DNA of 64,000 bases from Flavobacterium gawalongense (GTDB taxonomy: Bacteria; Bacteroidota; Bacteroidia; Flavobacteriales; Flavobacteriaceae), in assembly GCF_007097265.1 (NCBI RefSeq), contig NZ_VJZP01000012.1, positions 1 through 64,000 of the forward strand, read 5' to 3'. The notes beneath the pieces are model-generated. The model was not told where the DNA came from, ran no database searches, and was given only the letters and a program-made list of their open reading frames with translations. Below, in pieces: positions 17,857-26,109 of this stretch. The position numbers and the translations under genes were made by a program. How positions within the stretch are numbered: the first letter of the stretch is position 1; each line of letters starts with the position of its first letter.

Positions 17857-18291
17857 ATGAAAAAATTACTTAAAATGATTACTTTAGTTATCCTCGTTGT
17901 GTTAATTTATTTTGCCTACAATTTGTACCGTTTGTATCGTCTTGCTCCTAATGGAGCTAAGGCTTATTCAACGTACTCTTTCCCAAATTCTAAATATTAT
18001 TTAGAAAATAAGATAGATTCGTTAGTTCAATTTGATAAAAAAATATTTAGAAATCAATTAGATGATAATCCAACCGCTAAATTTTATAATACAGGAAGAT
18101 ATTTTACTATAAATATTGATAGTGTAGACTTTATTTTTAGGTATAAGGGAGATTCGTTAGACTGGGTAAACTCCAAGGATAGTATCAAAATATTTTTAAC
18201 CTCGATAAATTCTTTTAAGAAAAGGAAGTTATCGAATGAAGAAAAACTTAAAATAGTTGAAGAGCAGTTCATAAATAGGTTAAGAGAGTAA
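17857..18291 (+). CDS. Membrane-anchored immunity candidate for PLA2-like tip (copy 1)
   Basis: A 144-aa protein with one N-terminal transmembrane helix (about 7-24, ITLVILVVLIYFAYNLY) and a soluble, charged C-terminal domain. No family is recognised. It is the first sizeable gene after the toxin tip, and an envelope location fits protection from a phospholipase. The 141-bp gap to the toxin gene holds a short remnant reading frame (17743-17799) and is larger than usual for such pairs. Confidence 0.55.
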   Translation: MKKLLKMITLVILVVLIYFAYNLYRLYRLAPNGAKAYSTYSFPNSKYYLENKIDSLVQFDKKIFRNQLDDNPTAKFYNTGRYFTINIDSVDFIFRYKGDSLDWVNSKDSIKIFLTSINSFKKRKLSNEEKLKIVEEQFINRLRE

Positions 18292-18304
18292 TGTAGTAGA
18301 GTGA

Positions 18305-18376
18305 CCCAGCTGGCTTGAGCATTAAGTGTAATACAGGAGCTAGCGCGATGCGTCCCGCTCGTGCACACAAGCTGGG
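18305..18376. repeat. GC-rich hairpin element (copy 1)
   Basis: Arms CCCAGCT (18305-18311) and AGCTGGG (18370-18376) enclose a GC-rich inner stem around GCGCGATGCG and CGCTCGTGC. It lies between the convergent immunity gene and YoeB-type gene and contrasts with the AT-rich surroundings. Its function is unknown; a structured RNA, REP-like repeat or recombinase site are all possible. Confidence 0.4.
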
Positions 18377-18400
18377 CATTTGCAACAATAATAAAAACAA

Positions 18401-18428
18401 AAAAGCAACTCGTAAATGAGTTGCTTTT
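18401..18428. terminator. Bidirectional terminator (copy 1)
   Basis: Perfect 11-bp arms AAAAGCAACTC (18401-18411) and GAGTTGCTTTT (18418-18428) with a 6-base loop lie between convergent genes. They serve the plus-strand immunity gene and the minus-strand toxin-antitoxin genes. Confidence 0.8.
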
Positions 18429-18432
18429 GTTT

Positions 18433-18693
18433 TTAGTAATAATGATCTTTTAAGGAATAAACTTTCAGGATATTGTTTTCAATTTGATAAACGTAACGGT
18501 GTTCTTCGGTAATTCTACGAGACCATTTACCGGAAAGATGAAATTTCAAAGCTTCGGGTTTTCCGATTCCTTTTTCAGGGTTTTCTATGATGGCTTCTGT
18601 AAGTTTGGCAATTTTTTTTAGATTTTGCTTGTTACCCGTTTTAATCCAAAAAGCCAAATCTTCTTGGGCTTTCGGTAGGTGGACTATTTCCAT
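18433..18693 (-). CDS. YoeB/Txe-type mRNA interferase (copy 1)
   Basis: An 86-aa RelE-superfamily toxin of the Txe/YoeB branch. It has the N-terminal AQEDLAFWIKTGNKQNLKKI helix pair, the KWSRRITEEHRYVYQI strand with catalytic-type Arg, Glu and His, and a C-terminal YSLKDHYY ending typical of YoeB. It would cleave mRNA at the ribosome when free of antitoxin. It overlaps the antitoxin gene by 10 bp. In a mobile element, such a pair favours retention. Confidence 0.85.
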   Translation of the reverse strand: MEIVHLPKAQEDLAFWIKTGNKQNLKKIAKLTEAIIENPEKGIGKPEALKFHLSGKWSRRITEEHRYVYQIENNILKVYSLKDHYY

Positions 18694-18899
18694 AGACTAT
18701 TCAATTCTTCCATTGTTACCTTTTTGCCTTTTCCAGCCTCATAATCTTTGTCTCCTTGCAGAATTTTTTCGACAAATTCAGGATTATAGGGTTTGTCTTT
18801 AGACATTTCAAACTTAATTTTAAGGGCTTTCATAAAAGCTTTTACGGCTTCTATTTGGGAAGCGTCTTCGGTGTATGCTGTGAAGTTAATTGCTTGCAT
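18684..18899 (-). CDS. Antitoxin for YoeB-type toxin (copy 1)
   Basis: A 71-aa protein of the small DUF2683-like antitoxin type found in Bacteroidota. A beta-strand start (MQAINFTAYTEDASQIEAVK) precedes a helical region and a C-terminal toxin-binding helix (GKGKKVTMEELNSLWK). It lies upstream of and overlaps the toxin gene, as usual for antitoxins. An XRE gene precedes it by 11 bp, so all three are probably co-transcribed. Confidence 0.75.
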   Translation of the reverse strand: MQAINFTAYTEDASQIEAVKAFMKALKIKFEMSKDKPYNPEFVEKILQGDKDYEAGKGKKVTMEELNSLWK

Positions 18900-18910
18900 A
18901 GTTTCGTTAT

Positions 18911-19270
18911 TTAAAGTGCCAAGGCACTGGAAAGAGTCTGTTTTAATTTGATGTTATAAATAGCCATATCAATAATTGAAAAAATAGATTTTCTTTGATT
19001 TTCCTCTAATTGTTCCATTAATTGTATTTTCTCTACTAAAGTTTTGTCAAAAGAATCTATATCTGTAATGATTTTGTCTGAGTTAAAAATATCTACAATA
19101 TCTACTCCTAAAGCATTGGCTATCCTTTCAATAGAGGAAAATTGAGGGTCAACTTTTCCATTCTCAATTTTAGAATATTGACTTGGGTTCATAACTAATG
19201 TCAAAGCGACTTCTTTTTGAGATAGTCCTTTCGCTTCCCTTATCTGTCTTATTTTTTCTCCTATGTTCAT
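18911..19270 (-). CDS. XRE-family repressor (copy 1)
   Basis: A 119-aa protein. The Cro/C1-type helix-turn-helix covers about 4-60 (IRQIREAKGLSQKEVALTL, then NPSQYSKIENGKVDP). A C-terminal helical region (about 80-110) of the type seen in Bacteroidota XRE regulators follows. It is divergent from the primase gene, and palindromic operators lie between them, so it probably represses both its own operon and the replication-recombination genes. It is the natural switch for element activity. Confidence 0.8.
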   Translation of the reverse strand: MNIGEKIRQIREAKGLSQKEVALTLVMNPSQYSKIENGKVDPQFSSIERIANALGVDIVDIFNSDKIITDIDSFDKTLVEKIQLMEQLEENQRKSIFSIIDMAIYNIKLKQTLSSALAL

Positions 19271-19293
19271 TTCGTAAAGTATTTACAATAACA

Positions 19294-19380
19294 CAAAGGT
19301 AATTAAAATGTATTAAATGATACTTGTTTGAATTTTATTAAAAAACAAAATGTATTAATAAATACATTTTTATATATTTG
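19294..19380. promoter_or_regulatory. Divergent control region with two operators (copy 1)
   Basis: Operator 1 is a palindrome with 10-bp arms AAAATGTATT (19347-19356) and AATACATTTT (19361-19370). Operator 2 (19305-19326) begins with the same AAAATGTATT and continues as an imperfect match ATACTTGT. A plus-strand -7 box TATATTTG (19373-19380) abuts operator 1 and would drive the primase. A minus-strand -7 box, TACCTTTG when reversed (19294-19301), lies beside operator 2 and would drive the XRE operon. The layout is a classical repressor-controlled divergent promoter. Confidence 0.6.
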
Positions 19381-19425
19381 CAAAATAGACTTATAAGTAC
19401 AATATTTTTTTAAAACGTTTTTTAA

Positions 19426-21786
19426 ATGGAAATACAGGAAATCAAACAAAACCTAACCCTCGCCACAATCCTACACCACTACGGCTTGAAACCCGATAAA
19501 AATAACCGTTTGCAATGTCCGTTCCACGAAGACAAAACTCCAAGTATGCAGGTGTATTACAAAACGCATACGGCTTATTGCTTTTCCAGCAATTGTAAAA
19601 CCCACGGCAAAAGTTTAGATGTAATTGATATTGTGATGCATAAAGAAAATGTTACCAAACACGAAGCCATAAACAAATGCGTAGAAATGCTACGCCCCCT
19701 AACCCCCAAAGGGGGAATAAAAACACAGCCAATGAAGCTAACCCAAAGCCGTGAGCAATTTTTAGGGAATATGTTCCAGTACTTTAAAAATGCGGTGCAC
19801 AGCAGTAAACCAACCCAGGAATATTTGCAAAGCAGGGCTTTGGATTTTAAGCAAATCGAAGTGGGTTACAATGCGGGACAGTTCCACCACGGGACACGAA
19901 AAGAAGAAAGCTTAATCAATCAATGCGTGGAATATGGTTTGTTGATAGATAAAAATATAGTCGGAAGAACTGGAGAAAAAGCCTATAATATTTTCGGGAA
20001 ATGGAGTATTGTCTTTCCGTTGAAAAACCGCCACGAACAAGTGGTGTCGTTGTATTTTAGAAGCATCCTGAACGAGAAAGAGAGCAAACATTTTTACTTG
20101 AAAAACAGAACAGGACTTTATCCAAATTACCCCAAGAAAGAAACCAGAAAGTTGATTTTAACGGAAAGTATAATTGATTGTGCGAGTTTATTACAGATTA
20201 CGGAAATAATCCAAAAAACACTGGATACTGAGCTTGTCGAAGTATTAGCGTGTTACGGAACAAACGGACTGAATGAAGAAATACAAAACGCAATTTTAGA
20301 TCTAAAAGAATTGGAAGAAATTATTTTTGCTTTTGATAATGACGAAGCAGGAAACGAAGCCGTTAAAAAGTATGCAAATCAATTACGAATTACGAATGGA
20401 AAATTACGAATCAGCACAGTAGAACTGCCAAGCAAAGACATTAACGAAACCTTGCAACTTCACGAACCCGAGATATTTACGGAACTTTTAGAGAAAAGGA
20501 AATTTGTTTTTCTTTCAAATGACACTCTTTTAGGAAAGATTTCCGAAATAGAAGATTTGGACAATATAAACCCCATTGAGGGAGAAAATATAAGGGAACT
20601 CCAGGTCAAAAGTCAAAAGCCGTCAACCGCCATTGACTTTCTAAAAGCCAAAGATTTACTAAAAAGATTGGGAATAGAAATCGGAAAAGCGGGCATCGTC
20701 GGAGAAGAAAATTCACGATTATTATTGTTTTTAATTATTGTCAGTTATCTCAACAAACACCCAATCCACGGCATTGTGCAAGGAAGTTCAGGAAGCGGAA
20801 AAACTCATATTATTAGCCGAATTGCCGATTTAATGCCTAGTGAAGATGTGTTGCGATTTACAAGAATTACGGAAAGTTCTCTTTACAATTGGGGCGAGTT
20901 CGATTTGTTCCAAAAAATCATAATCATCGAAGATTTAGACGGACTGAAAGAAGACGCTTTATATGCTTTGAGAGAGTTAATTTCCAATCAATTTTTGAGC
21001 AGTTCGGTAAGTATCAAAGACAAAAAAGGCAATAACAAATCAGCAAAGAAAGAAGTGAAAGGACAGTTTTCCAGTTTAAGCGCAACCACAAAAGGCGAAA
21101 CGTACGAGGATAATATGAGCCGTAGTTTTTTGATTGCAGTGGATGAAAGCAAGGAACAGACCCAAAGAATAATCAGCCATCAAAACCGCAGAAATGCAGG
21201 AGAAATCGACCCGAAAGCACAACAAAAAGCGGTACAGTTTATTCAACAAATGGTACGCTGTTTAAAGTATTATGAAGTGATAAATCCGTATGCCACACGA
21301 TTGGAATTACCCGAAAAAGTACACAAGGTAAGACGATTAAACGAAATGTATCAGGCAGTAATAAAACAAGTTACGTTTTTGAATCAACACCAAAGACAAC
21401 TCACTAAAGAAAATCAATTAATAACCCAAATCGAAGATATAGAACAAGCCACCGAAGTACTTTTTGAAAGCATTGTTTTGAAAGTGGATGAACTGGATGG
21501 AAGTTTAAGGCAGTTCTTTGAGCGATTGAAGAAGTATGTAAAAAATACCGATACGCCTTTCACTCAAAGGGAAATCCGCCAAGAATTGAATATCAGTAAA
21601 ACCCAATTACAGCGGTTTATTAATAGTTTATTGGAATTGGAATACATTAAATATAAAGGAGGGTTTTCCAACAAAGGACTAAAATATGTTGTTGATTATT
21701 GGGATAATCATCAAAAATTAAGAACCGAAATTAAGGGCTTTTTGATTAAACAAATCGAGCAATTAAAGAACGAAAAGAAAAATTGA
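19426..21786 (+). CDS. CHC2/Toprim primase fused to P-loop ATPase (copy 1)
   Basis: A 786-aa replication protein. It has a CHC2-type zinc finger (C31, H34, C52, C57), a Toprim region (about 244-320, with LTESIIDCASL and FAFDNDEAG), a central P-loop ATPase with Walker A GSSGSGKT (453-460) and Walker-B-like IIIIEDLDG, and a helical C-terminal part (about 690-760) that looks like a winged helix (FTQREIRQELNISKTQLQRF). Such proteins prime and unwind DNA of plasmids, phages and integrative elements. Its presence suggests the excised element replicates. GGGTCGCT iterons lie directly after the gene. Confidence 0.85.
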   Translation: MEIQEIKQNLTLATILHHYGLKPDKNNRLQCPFHEDKTPSMQVYYKTHTAYCFSSNCKTHGKSLDVIDIVMHKENVTKHEAINKCVEMLRPLTPKGGIKTQPMKLTQSREQFLGNMFQYFKNAVHSSKPTQEYLQSRALDFKQIEVGYNAGQFHHGTRKEESLINQCVEYGLLIDKNIVGRTGEKAYNIFGKWSIVFPLKNRHEQVVSLYFRSILNEKESKHFYLKNRTGLYPNYPKKETRKLILTESIIDCASLLQITEIIQKTLDTELVEVLACYGTNGLNEEIQNAILDLKELEEIIFAFDNDEAGNEAVKKYANQLRITNGKLRISTVELPSKDINETLQLHEPEIFTELLEKRKFVFLSNDTLLGKISEIEDLDNINPIEGENIRELQVKSQKPSTAIDFLKAKDLLKRLGIEIGKAGIVGEENSRLLLFLIIVSYLNKHPIHGIVQGSSGSGKTHIISRIADLMPSEDVLRFTRITESSLYNWGEFDLFQKIIIIEDLDGLKEDALYALRELISNQFLSSSVSIKDKKGNNKSAKKEVKGQFSSLSATTKGETYEDNMSRSFLIAVDESKEQTQRIISHQNRRNAGEIDPKAQQKAVQFIQQMVRCLKYYEVINPYATRLELPEKVHKVRRLNEMYQAVIKQVTFLNQHQRQLTKENQLITQIEDIEQATEVLFESIVLKVDELDGSLRQFFERLKKYVKNTDTPFTQREIRQELNISKTQLQRFINSLLELEYIKYKGGFSNKGLKYVVDYWDNHQKLRTEIKGFLIKQIEQLKNEKKN

Positions 21787-21813
21787 GTATGACCAAGAAA
21801 GTGATTATGACAA

Positions 21814-21916
21814 GGGTTTGGGTCGCTGTGGGTCGCTATTGGGTCGCTAAAAAATGCCGTTACCCCTTGATAAATATAGTTTTTTTGATAAAAATATAGC
21901 TAGCGACCCTAAACCC
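21814..21916. repeat. GGGTCGCT iterons with inverted partner (copy 1)
   Basis: Three direct copies of GGGTCGCT (21820-21827, 21830-21837, 21841-21848) are followed 53 bases later by the reverse complement AGCGACCC (21902-21909). Including flanking GGGTTT and TAAACCC, the outermost copies form an inverted repeat of about 14 bp with one bulged base. The interval between carries two AT-rich near-repeats (GATAAATATAG, GATAAAAATATAG). The position between primase and recombinase suggests a replication origin or recombinase-accessory site. Confidence 0.6.
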
Positions 21917-21973
21917 AAGAAAAGGAGTAAGCAAAAGGTATCATACAAGTAAAAACGTCATAATTGAAAGCAA

Positions 21974-22822
21974 ATGTTTGAAGATGAAATCTACAATTAT
22001 AGAAAAGAATTAGAAAACCTGGGATACAGCAAATCGATAGTAAATAATTATCCAAAATATGTGCAATCTTTTTTAGAATTTACCCAAGAATTACTGGAAA
22101 ACATCAACGAAGAGCACATAAAAAACTACTCGAATTATCTGCAAAACAGACCCAATCAAAGGCGACAAGGAAAGTTAAGCGAGAGTTATATCCACAGCCA
22201 GCAACTGGCCATAAAAGGATTTTTTGATTACTTGGAAAGAATAGACCAAATCAAACGAAATCCATTTACTTTAAAACTGAAAAGTCCGAAGCATCAGCAA
22301 AGAATTGTACTCACACAATCGGAAATAAAAACACTCTACAAAACGGCTCAAACACCGGAAGAAACCATCATTTTACACTTGTGTTACGGTTGTGGATTAC
22401 GAAGATCAGAAGTAATAAATTTGAATACAAAAGACATCGATTTAGAGAAAAAGCTACTTTACGTTAGAAAAGGGAAAAACAAAAAAAGACGAGTAATGCC
22501 ACTTACTGAAACCATTATAAAAGACTTTTCCAATTACATAGAAATCAATACTTTCTTTAATAAAATAAGTGAACCTTTTTTAGTCAATCAATCGGGAAAA
22601 CGAATGAGCGGAGATATGATTTACAGCATCTTTAAAACCCTTTTAAAAAGAACCAAAAACCTAAAACCCGAAACTTTTACATTGCACAGTTTACGCCACT
22701 CTATTGCAACGCATTTGCTTGAAAATGATATGAGTGTAGAAATGGTCAGGGACTTTTTAGGACATAGTCAACTATCAACAACACAAATTTATACACGGAT
22801 AAATCAATTAAATATGCGATGA
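21974..22822 (+). CDS. Tyrosine recombinase A, catalytically complete (copy 1)
   Basis: A 282-aa XerC/D-like recombinase. The N-terminal SAM-like DNA-binding domain covers about 1-95 and the catalytic domain about 105-282. All catalytic positions are visible: Arg in CGLRRSEV, Lys in YVRKGKNKK, HSLRHS (His and Arg), His in LGHSQLS, and the nucleophile Tyr in QIYTR. It should catalyse integration and excision of the element. Its stop overlaps the start of recombinase B by 4 bp, so the two are made together. Confidence 0.88.
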   Translation: MFEDEIYNYRKELENLGYSKSIVNNYPKYVQSFLEFTQELLENINEEHIKNYSNYLQNRPNQRRQGKLSESYIHSQQLAIKGFFDYLERIDQIKRNPFTLKLKSPKHQQRIVLTQSEIKTLYKTAQTPEETIILHLCYGCGLRRSEVINLNTKDIDLEKKLLYVRKGKNKKRRVMPLTETIIKDFSNYIEINTFFNKISEPFLVNQSGKRMSGDMIYSIFKTLLKRTKNLKPETFTLHSLRHSIATHLLENDMSVEMVRDFLGHSQLSTTQIYTRINQLNMR

Positions 22823-23658
22823 ATTTACAAGAATATTTAGAACAGAATCTACAAAAATCAACAGCAAAAAACTACTTATATGAAATCAATAAATTTACTT
22901 TATTAAACAGAAATACAGAACATTACAACTATAAAAACGTAATGGAATATGTGGAAATAATACGAAAAAACTACGAACCCGCTTCCATTATTAGAATACT
23001 ATCTGCACTCAAAAAATACTATGATTATTTAGTAAATACAGGAATCAGAAAAGACAACCCAGCCAGAGCCATACAACTACGGGACATCAAGAAAAAACCA
23101 ATCCAATTACAGGATTTATTTACCGATAACGAACTGCAAAAACTACTGGAACCAAGAAAAGAAAGGTATCAATTATTAGCAAAAAGAAACCAAATCATAA
23201 TGGGTTTATTGGTCAATCAAGCCTTAAAAATAGGCGAAATTATCCAAATCAAAACAACAGATATTTTCCTGGAGAAAGCCCAAATAAACATCACTGGAAC
23301 AACACAAACCAACAACAGAATTTTACCATTAAAAGCCGAACAAATCCTTTTGTTTTATAACTATTTAGAGAATAGAAATCATACTTCAAATGTGTTTTTA
23401 TTGAATAAATTAAACAGTCCAATTACTGGGGAAGACATCAATTATTTAATCTCAACGTATCAAAATCAATTTGCCAAAAAGCTTACTTCTATAACGATAC
23501 GGCAAAGCGTAATCACCAATCTTTTAACCAAAGGAAACGACTTGAGGATGGTTCAGGAATTCGCCGGACACAAATATCTGGACACAACGGAAAAATACAA
23601 ACAAACCGGAATAAAGGCGTTGCAGAATGCCATTGAAAAACACCATCCAATACAATGA
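22819..23658 (+). CDS. Tyrosine recombinase B, degenerate active site (copy 1)
   Basis: A 279-aa protein of the same superfamily with the same two-domain layout. Several catalytic positions are changed: the first Arg is Lys (ALKIGEI where GLRxxE is expected), and the HxxR box reads ITIRQS, so the His is missing. The later GHKYLDTTEKYKQ keeps His and a candidate Tyr. It is probably an accessory subunit that pairs with recombinase A, or a weakly active partner. The 4-bp overlap and fixed order suggest a dedicated heterodimer. Confidence 0.75.
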   Translation: MNLQEYLEQNLQKSTAKNYLYEINKFTLLNRNTEHYNYKNVMEYVEIIRKNYEPASIIRILSALKKYYDYLVNTGIRKDNPARAIQLRDIKKKPIQLQDLFTDNELQKLLEPRKERYQLLAKRNQIIMGLLVNQALKIGEIIQIKTTDIFLEKAQINITGTTQTNNRILPLKAEQILLFYNYLENRNHTSNVFLLNKLNSPITGEDINYLISTYQNQFAKKLTSITIRQSVITNLLTKGNDLRMVQEFAGHKYLDTTEKYKQTGIKALQNAIEKHHPIQ

Positions 23659-23813
23659 TTTTTGAATTAGATTTTAGGTTTAAAAAGAAACAATCTGCAA
23701 ATAAACAGCAGGCAATAAAGCGGTCTCCCTTCGGTCGCTTCCTTTGTTCCGCTGGGCTGTTCCAGTCAGTCGTTCCTCCTTCCGTTCCACAGACCACTTG
23801 CCACCAAAAAAAA

Positions 23814-23840
23814 GAGCAGCCAAGAAAAATGGCAGCTCTT
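23814..23840. terminator. Hairpin flanked by A/T runs (copy 1)
   Basis: Arms AGAGCAGCC and GGCAGCTCT pair except for one central mismatch, with an A run before and a T run after. This makes a plausible terminator for the recombinase transcript in either direction. Confidence 0.6.
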
Positions 23841-24253
23841 TTTTTGTTGTCTGCGTTCCCAGTCTCCACACGGTCGCTTCCTGCGTTCGTCGGGGCTACT
23901 ACATCCGCAACACCATCCCGCCCGAAAAAAGGCGGGACCGTGTTTGCGTCTGTCGCCCCTTGTTTTTTCAGCGGTTGCTCTTTCGCCCAGCCATCGGGGT
24001 TTGCTCCGTTATCACTTTGCATTTGAATAAGGAACGCTAACGCTGATTTATATTTTTTCCCCGCCGTTTCACGCTCCTAGTCCTTCTCTCCACTTCGCAA
24101 AAGCTACGTTCCGTTCTCGGTCTAGGGTGTCTGTTCGATGCCGCAACACCGCGTGGCGCTCCTCGAAAAAAAATTCCGTAAAAACTCCATTTTTTTCTGC
24201 GGTGCTTCGGGGTGTTATTGTAAAGCCGTATAATCGCCAAAAGGCTATGCTCA

Positions 24254-24324
24254 TTTTTTTGGAAGAATGCCAGGGGAATTTAGTGCAAAAAGAGACTTTA
24301 CGTTTTGGCATTCTTCCAAAAAAA
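24254..24324. repeat. Perfect 19-bp inverted repeat with 33-base loop (copy 1)
   Basis: Arms TTTTTTTGGAAGAATGCCA (24254-24272) and TGGCATTCTTCCAAAAAAA (24306-24324) are exact complements. The arms are long and the loop is large, so this is more like a protein-binding or recombination site than a simple terminator, although the A/T ends also allow termination. Confidence 0.65.
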
Positions 24325-24608
24325 TCGAGCGCACAATTAAAGACAATCAGGGAAGTTTAGGCAAAATCGGAATGCCCGGGCTTTTTTGGAAACTTATTTT
24401 GATGGAATTGAAATCTTATTTTTTTTCAGATGAAAAATAAAAATCTGCAAATCCAATCGAGCTTTTTTTTTCAACTGAAAAAGACTATTTTTGAAATGAA
24501 AATGTACGTTCTTTTGATAGATTGAGTAGGGATTTTGAGCAAAACTAAGCGCTCGCGCGAGGCAAATATTGAGCAGGAATCTATTGGTACGGATTCCAAG
24601 GACAGGAA

Positions 24609-25424
24609 ATGGATAATGAATTGAAAGGCGAAGGAAATTCGATTAACTATACCTTTAGGATGCACGACCCTAGAGTTGGTAGGTTTTTTGCAACTGACCC
24701 ACTTTTCAGAGAATATCCTCATAATAGTCCTTATGCTTTTAGTGAAAATAGGGTTATTGATGGTGTAGAATTAGAAGGGTTAGAATACTACACTGTTCAT
24801 ATTAAGCAAGATATAAATGGGAATAGGTCTTTGATGAAAGTTGTTTCACACAGAGATACTAAAAACGGGTACGGCGAATTAGGAAAAGGAATAGCTTATC
24901 AGTTTCACACAGTTATACGTTCAGGGCGTAATAAAGGCTTAGAAAGTGGCTATACAATTATAAGAGAAAACCTTCATGGAATATATCAAGGAGGAGACAA
25001 TCCTAAAAAGTTTTGGGAAGATATAAATCCAAAAACAGGAGATTACCCAGATGATTATCAATTCGCGCCGATTGATGAAACTGATGCTAATGGTTTACAA
25101 CACGATTTGGATTATGACGATGATGAAATTGTAGGCGTTTCAGGTATTCTTGATAAGAAATCGACTAAAGCAAATAATGACTATATCGAAAGAGCTAAAA
25201 AGACGATTGCAAAATATGAAAAAGGTGGGGTAGATAATGTAACAGGGAAAAAAGTTACAAAAGAAACGAGGGATGCAGCAGCATTTGGAAAAAATGGATT
25301 TAGTTTTGCTGAATATTTTAAAGATCAGCCTGCCACAGATATAGATACTTCAAAATTTGTACTACCAGATGAAAGAACTGAAAGTAAGGTAAAAGTGGAT
25401 AATACAAGAGTTATAAAAAAATAG
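24609..25424 (+). CDS. RHS tip 2, element copy 2 (5'-truncated core)
   Basis: A 271-aa protein, the same PLA2-like toxin as in copy 1, but the core restarts only at MDNELKGEG. The in-frame codons upstream encode [12 protein letters not shown] and end at a stop near 24569, so the GMLIPNRHG start is missing. No promoter is visible; the DNA upstream is the GC-rich tail of copy 1. It is probably silent, or represents the joined ends of the circular form of the element. The core differs from copy 1 at DNELK versus DNEIK. Confidence 0.68.
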   Translation: MDNELKGEGNSINYTFRMHDPRVGRFFATDPLFREYPHNSPYAFSENRVIDGVELEGLEYYTVHIKQDINGNRSLMKVVSHRDTKNGYGELGKGIAYQFHTVIRSGRNKGLESGYTIIRENLHGIYQGGDNPKKFWEDINPKTGDYPDDYQFAPIDETDANGLQHDLDYDDDEIVGVSGILDKKSTKANNDYIERAKKTIAKYEKGGVDNVTGKKVTKETRDAAAFGKNGFSFAEYFKDQPATDIDTSKFVLPDERTESKVKVDNTRVIKK

Positions 25425-25565
25425 TTTATGAAAACCTAGGTACTGTGTATAATGGATTGTAAATCAGAGGAGCGTAGAGAAAAAACAGAAGAGCCAAAAG
25501 CCAATTAAAGGAATAAAATTTAACAAAACTATTTTACCGGAAATAAAGAAGCAATAAGTTGAAAA

Positions 25566-26000
25566 ATGAAAAAATTACTTAAAATGATTACTTTAGTTAT
25601 CCTCGTTGTGTTAATTTATTTTGCCTACAATTTGTACCGTTTGTATCGTCTTGCTCCTAATGGAGCTAAGGCTTATTCAACGTACTCTTTCCCAAATTCT
25701 AAATATTATTTAGAAAATAAGATAGATTCGTTAGTTCAATTTGATAAAAAAATATTTAGAAATCAATTAGATGATAATCCAACCGCTAAATTTTATAATA
25801 CAGGAAGATATTTTACTATAAATATTGATAGTGTAGACTTTATTTTTAGGTATAAGGGAGATTCGTTAGACTGGGTAAACTCCAAGGATAGTATCAAAAT
25901 ATTTTTAACCTCGATAAATTCTTTTAAGAAAAGGAAGTTATCGAATGAAGAAAAACTTAAAATAGTTGAAGAGCAGTTCATAAATAGGTTAAGAGAGTAA
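25566..26000 (+). CDS. Membrane-anchored immunity candidate (copy 2)
   Basis: Same 144-aa protein as at 17857-18291: one N-terminal transmembrane helix and a soluble domain. A second dose might simply raise immunity, as its upstream DNA is also duplicated. Confidence 0.55.
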   Translation: MKKLLKMITLVILVVLIYFAYNLYRLYRLAPNGAKAYSTYSFPNSKYYLENKIDSLVQFDKKIFRNQLDDNPTAKFYNTGRYFTINIDSVDFIFRYKGDSLDWVNSKDSIKIFLTSINSFKKRKLSNEEKLKIVEEQFINRLRE

Positions 26001-26109
26001 TGTAGTAGAGTGACCCAGCTGGCTTGAGCATTAAGTGTAATACAGGAGCTAGCGCGATGCGTCCCGCTCGTGCACACAAGCTGGGCATTTGCAACAATAA
26101 TAAAAACAA

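Larger units (their letters stand above)
16915..24595 (+). mobile_element. RHS-core-associated element, tandem copy 1 (unit 7,709 bp)
   Basis: An apparently perfect direct duplication with offset 7,709; the second copy is 24624-32304. Contents in order: RHS core and PLA2-like tip, membrane immunity protein, YoeB/antitoxin, XRE repressor, primase-ATPase, GGGTCGCT iterons, two tyrosine recombinases, and a GC-rich structured tail ending in an RHS-core-like stretch (coding for YWYGF at 24584-24598). The left boundary is where identity with the second copy begins, within AAAGGCGAAGG of the core. The right boundary is where identity ends, in TACGGATT. The autonomous replication and recombination genes make it an integrative element rather than a simple gene duplication. 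Confidence 0.85.
23659..24608. other. GC-rich structured tail of element (copy 1)
   Basis: About 930 bp with far more G+C than its neighbours. I see no credible gene: the open frames overlap on both strands, are arginine/serine-rich and have no recognisable domain. It holds a direct repeat (about 23732-23755 and 23872-23895, sharing CGGTCGCTTCCT), hairpins at 23814-23840 and 23917-23936, a perfect 19-bp inverted repeat (24254-24272 with 24306-24324), a palindrome CTCGCGCGAG (24552-24561), and finally an RHS-core-like stretch after an in-frame stop. It may be an attachment or replication region or contain a structured RNA. Confidence 0.6.

Noticed and set aside
23513-24360. Six or more open frames on both strands in the GC-rich tail (repeated at 31222-32069).
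   Set aside because: They overlap each other and the recombinase end, are arginine/serine-rich by composition and show no domain; GC-rich DNA gives long open frames by chance.
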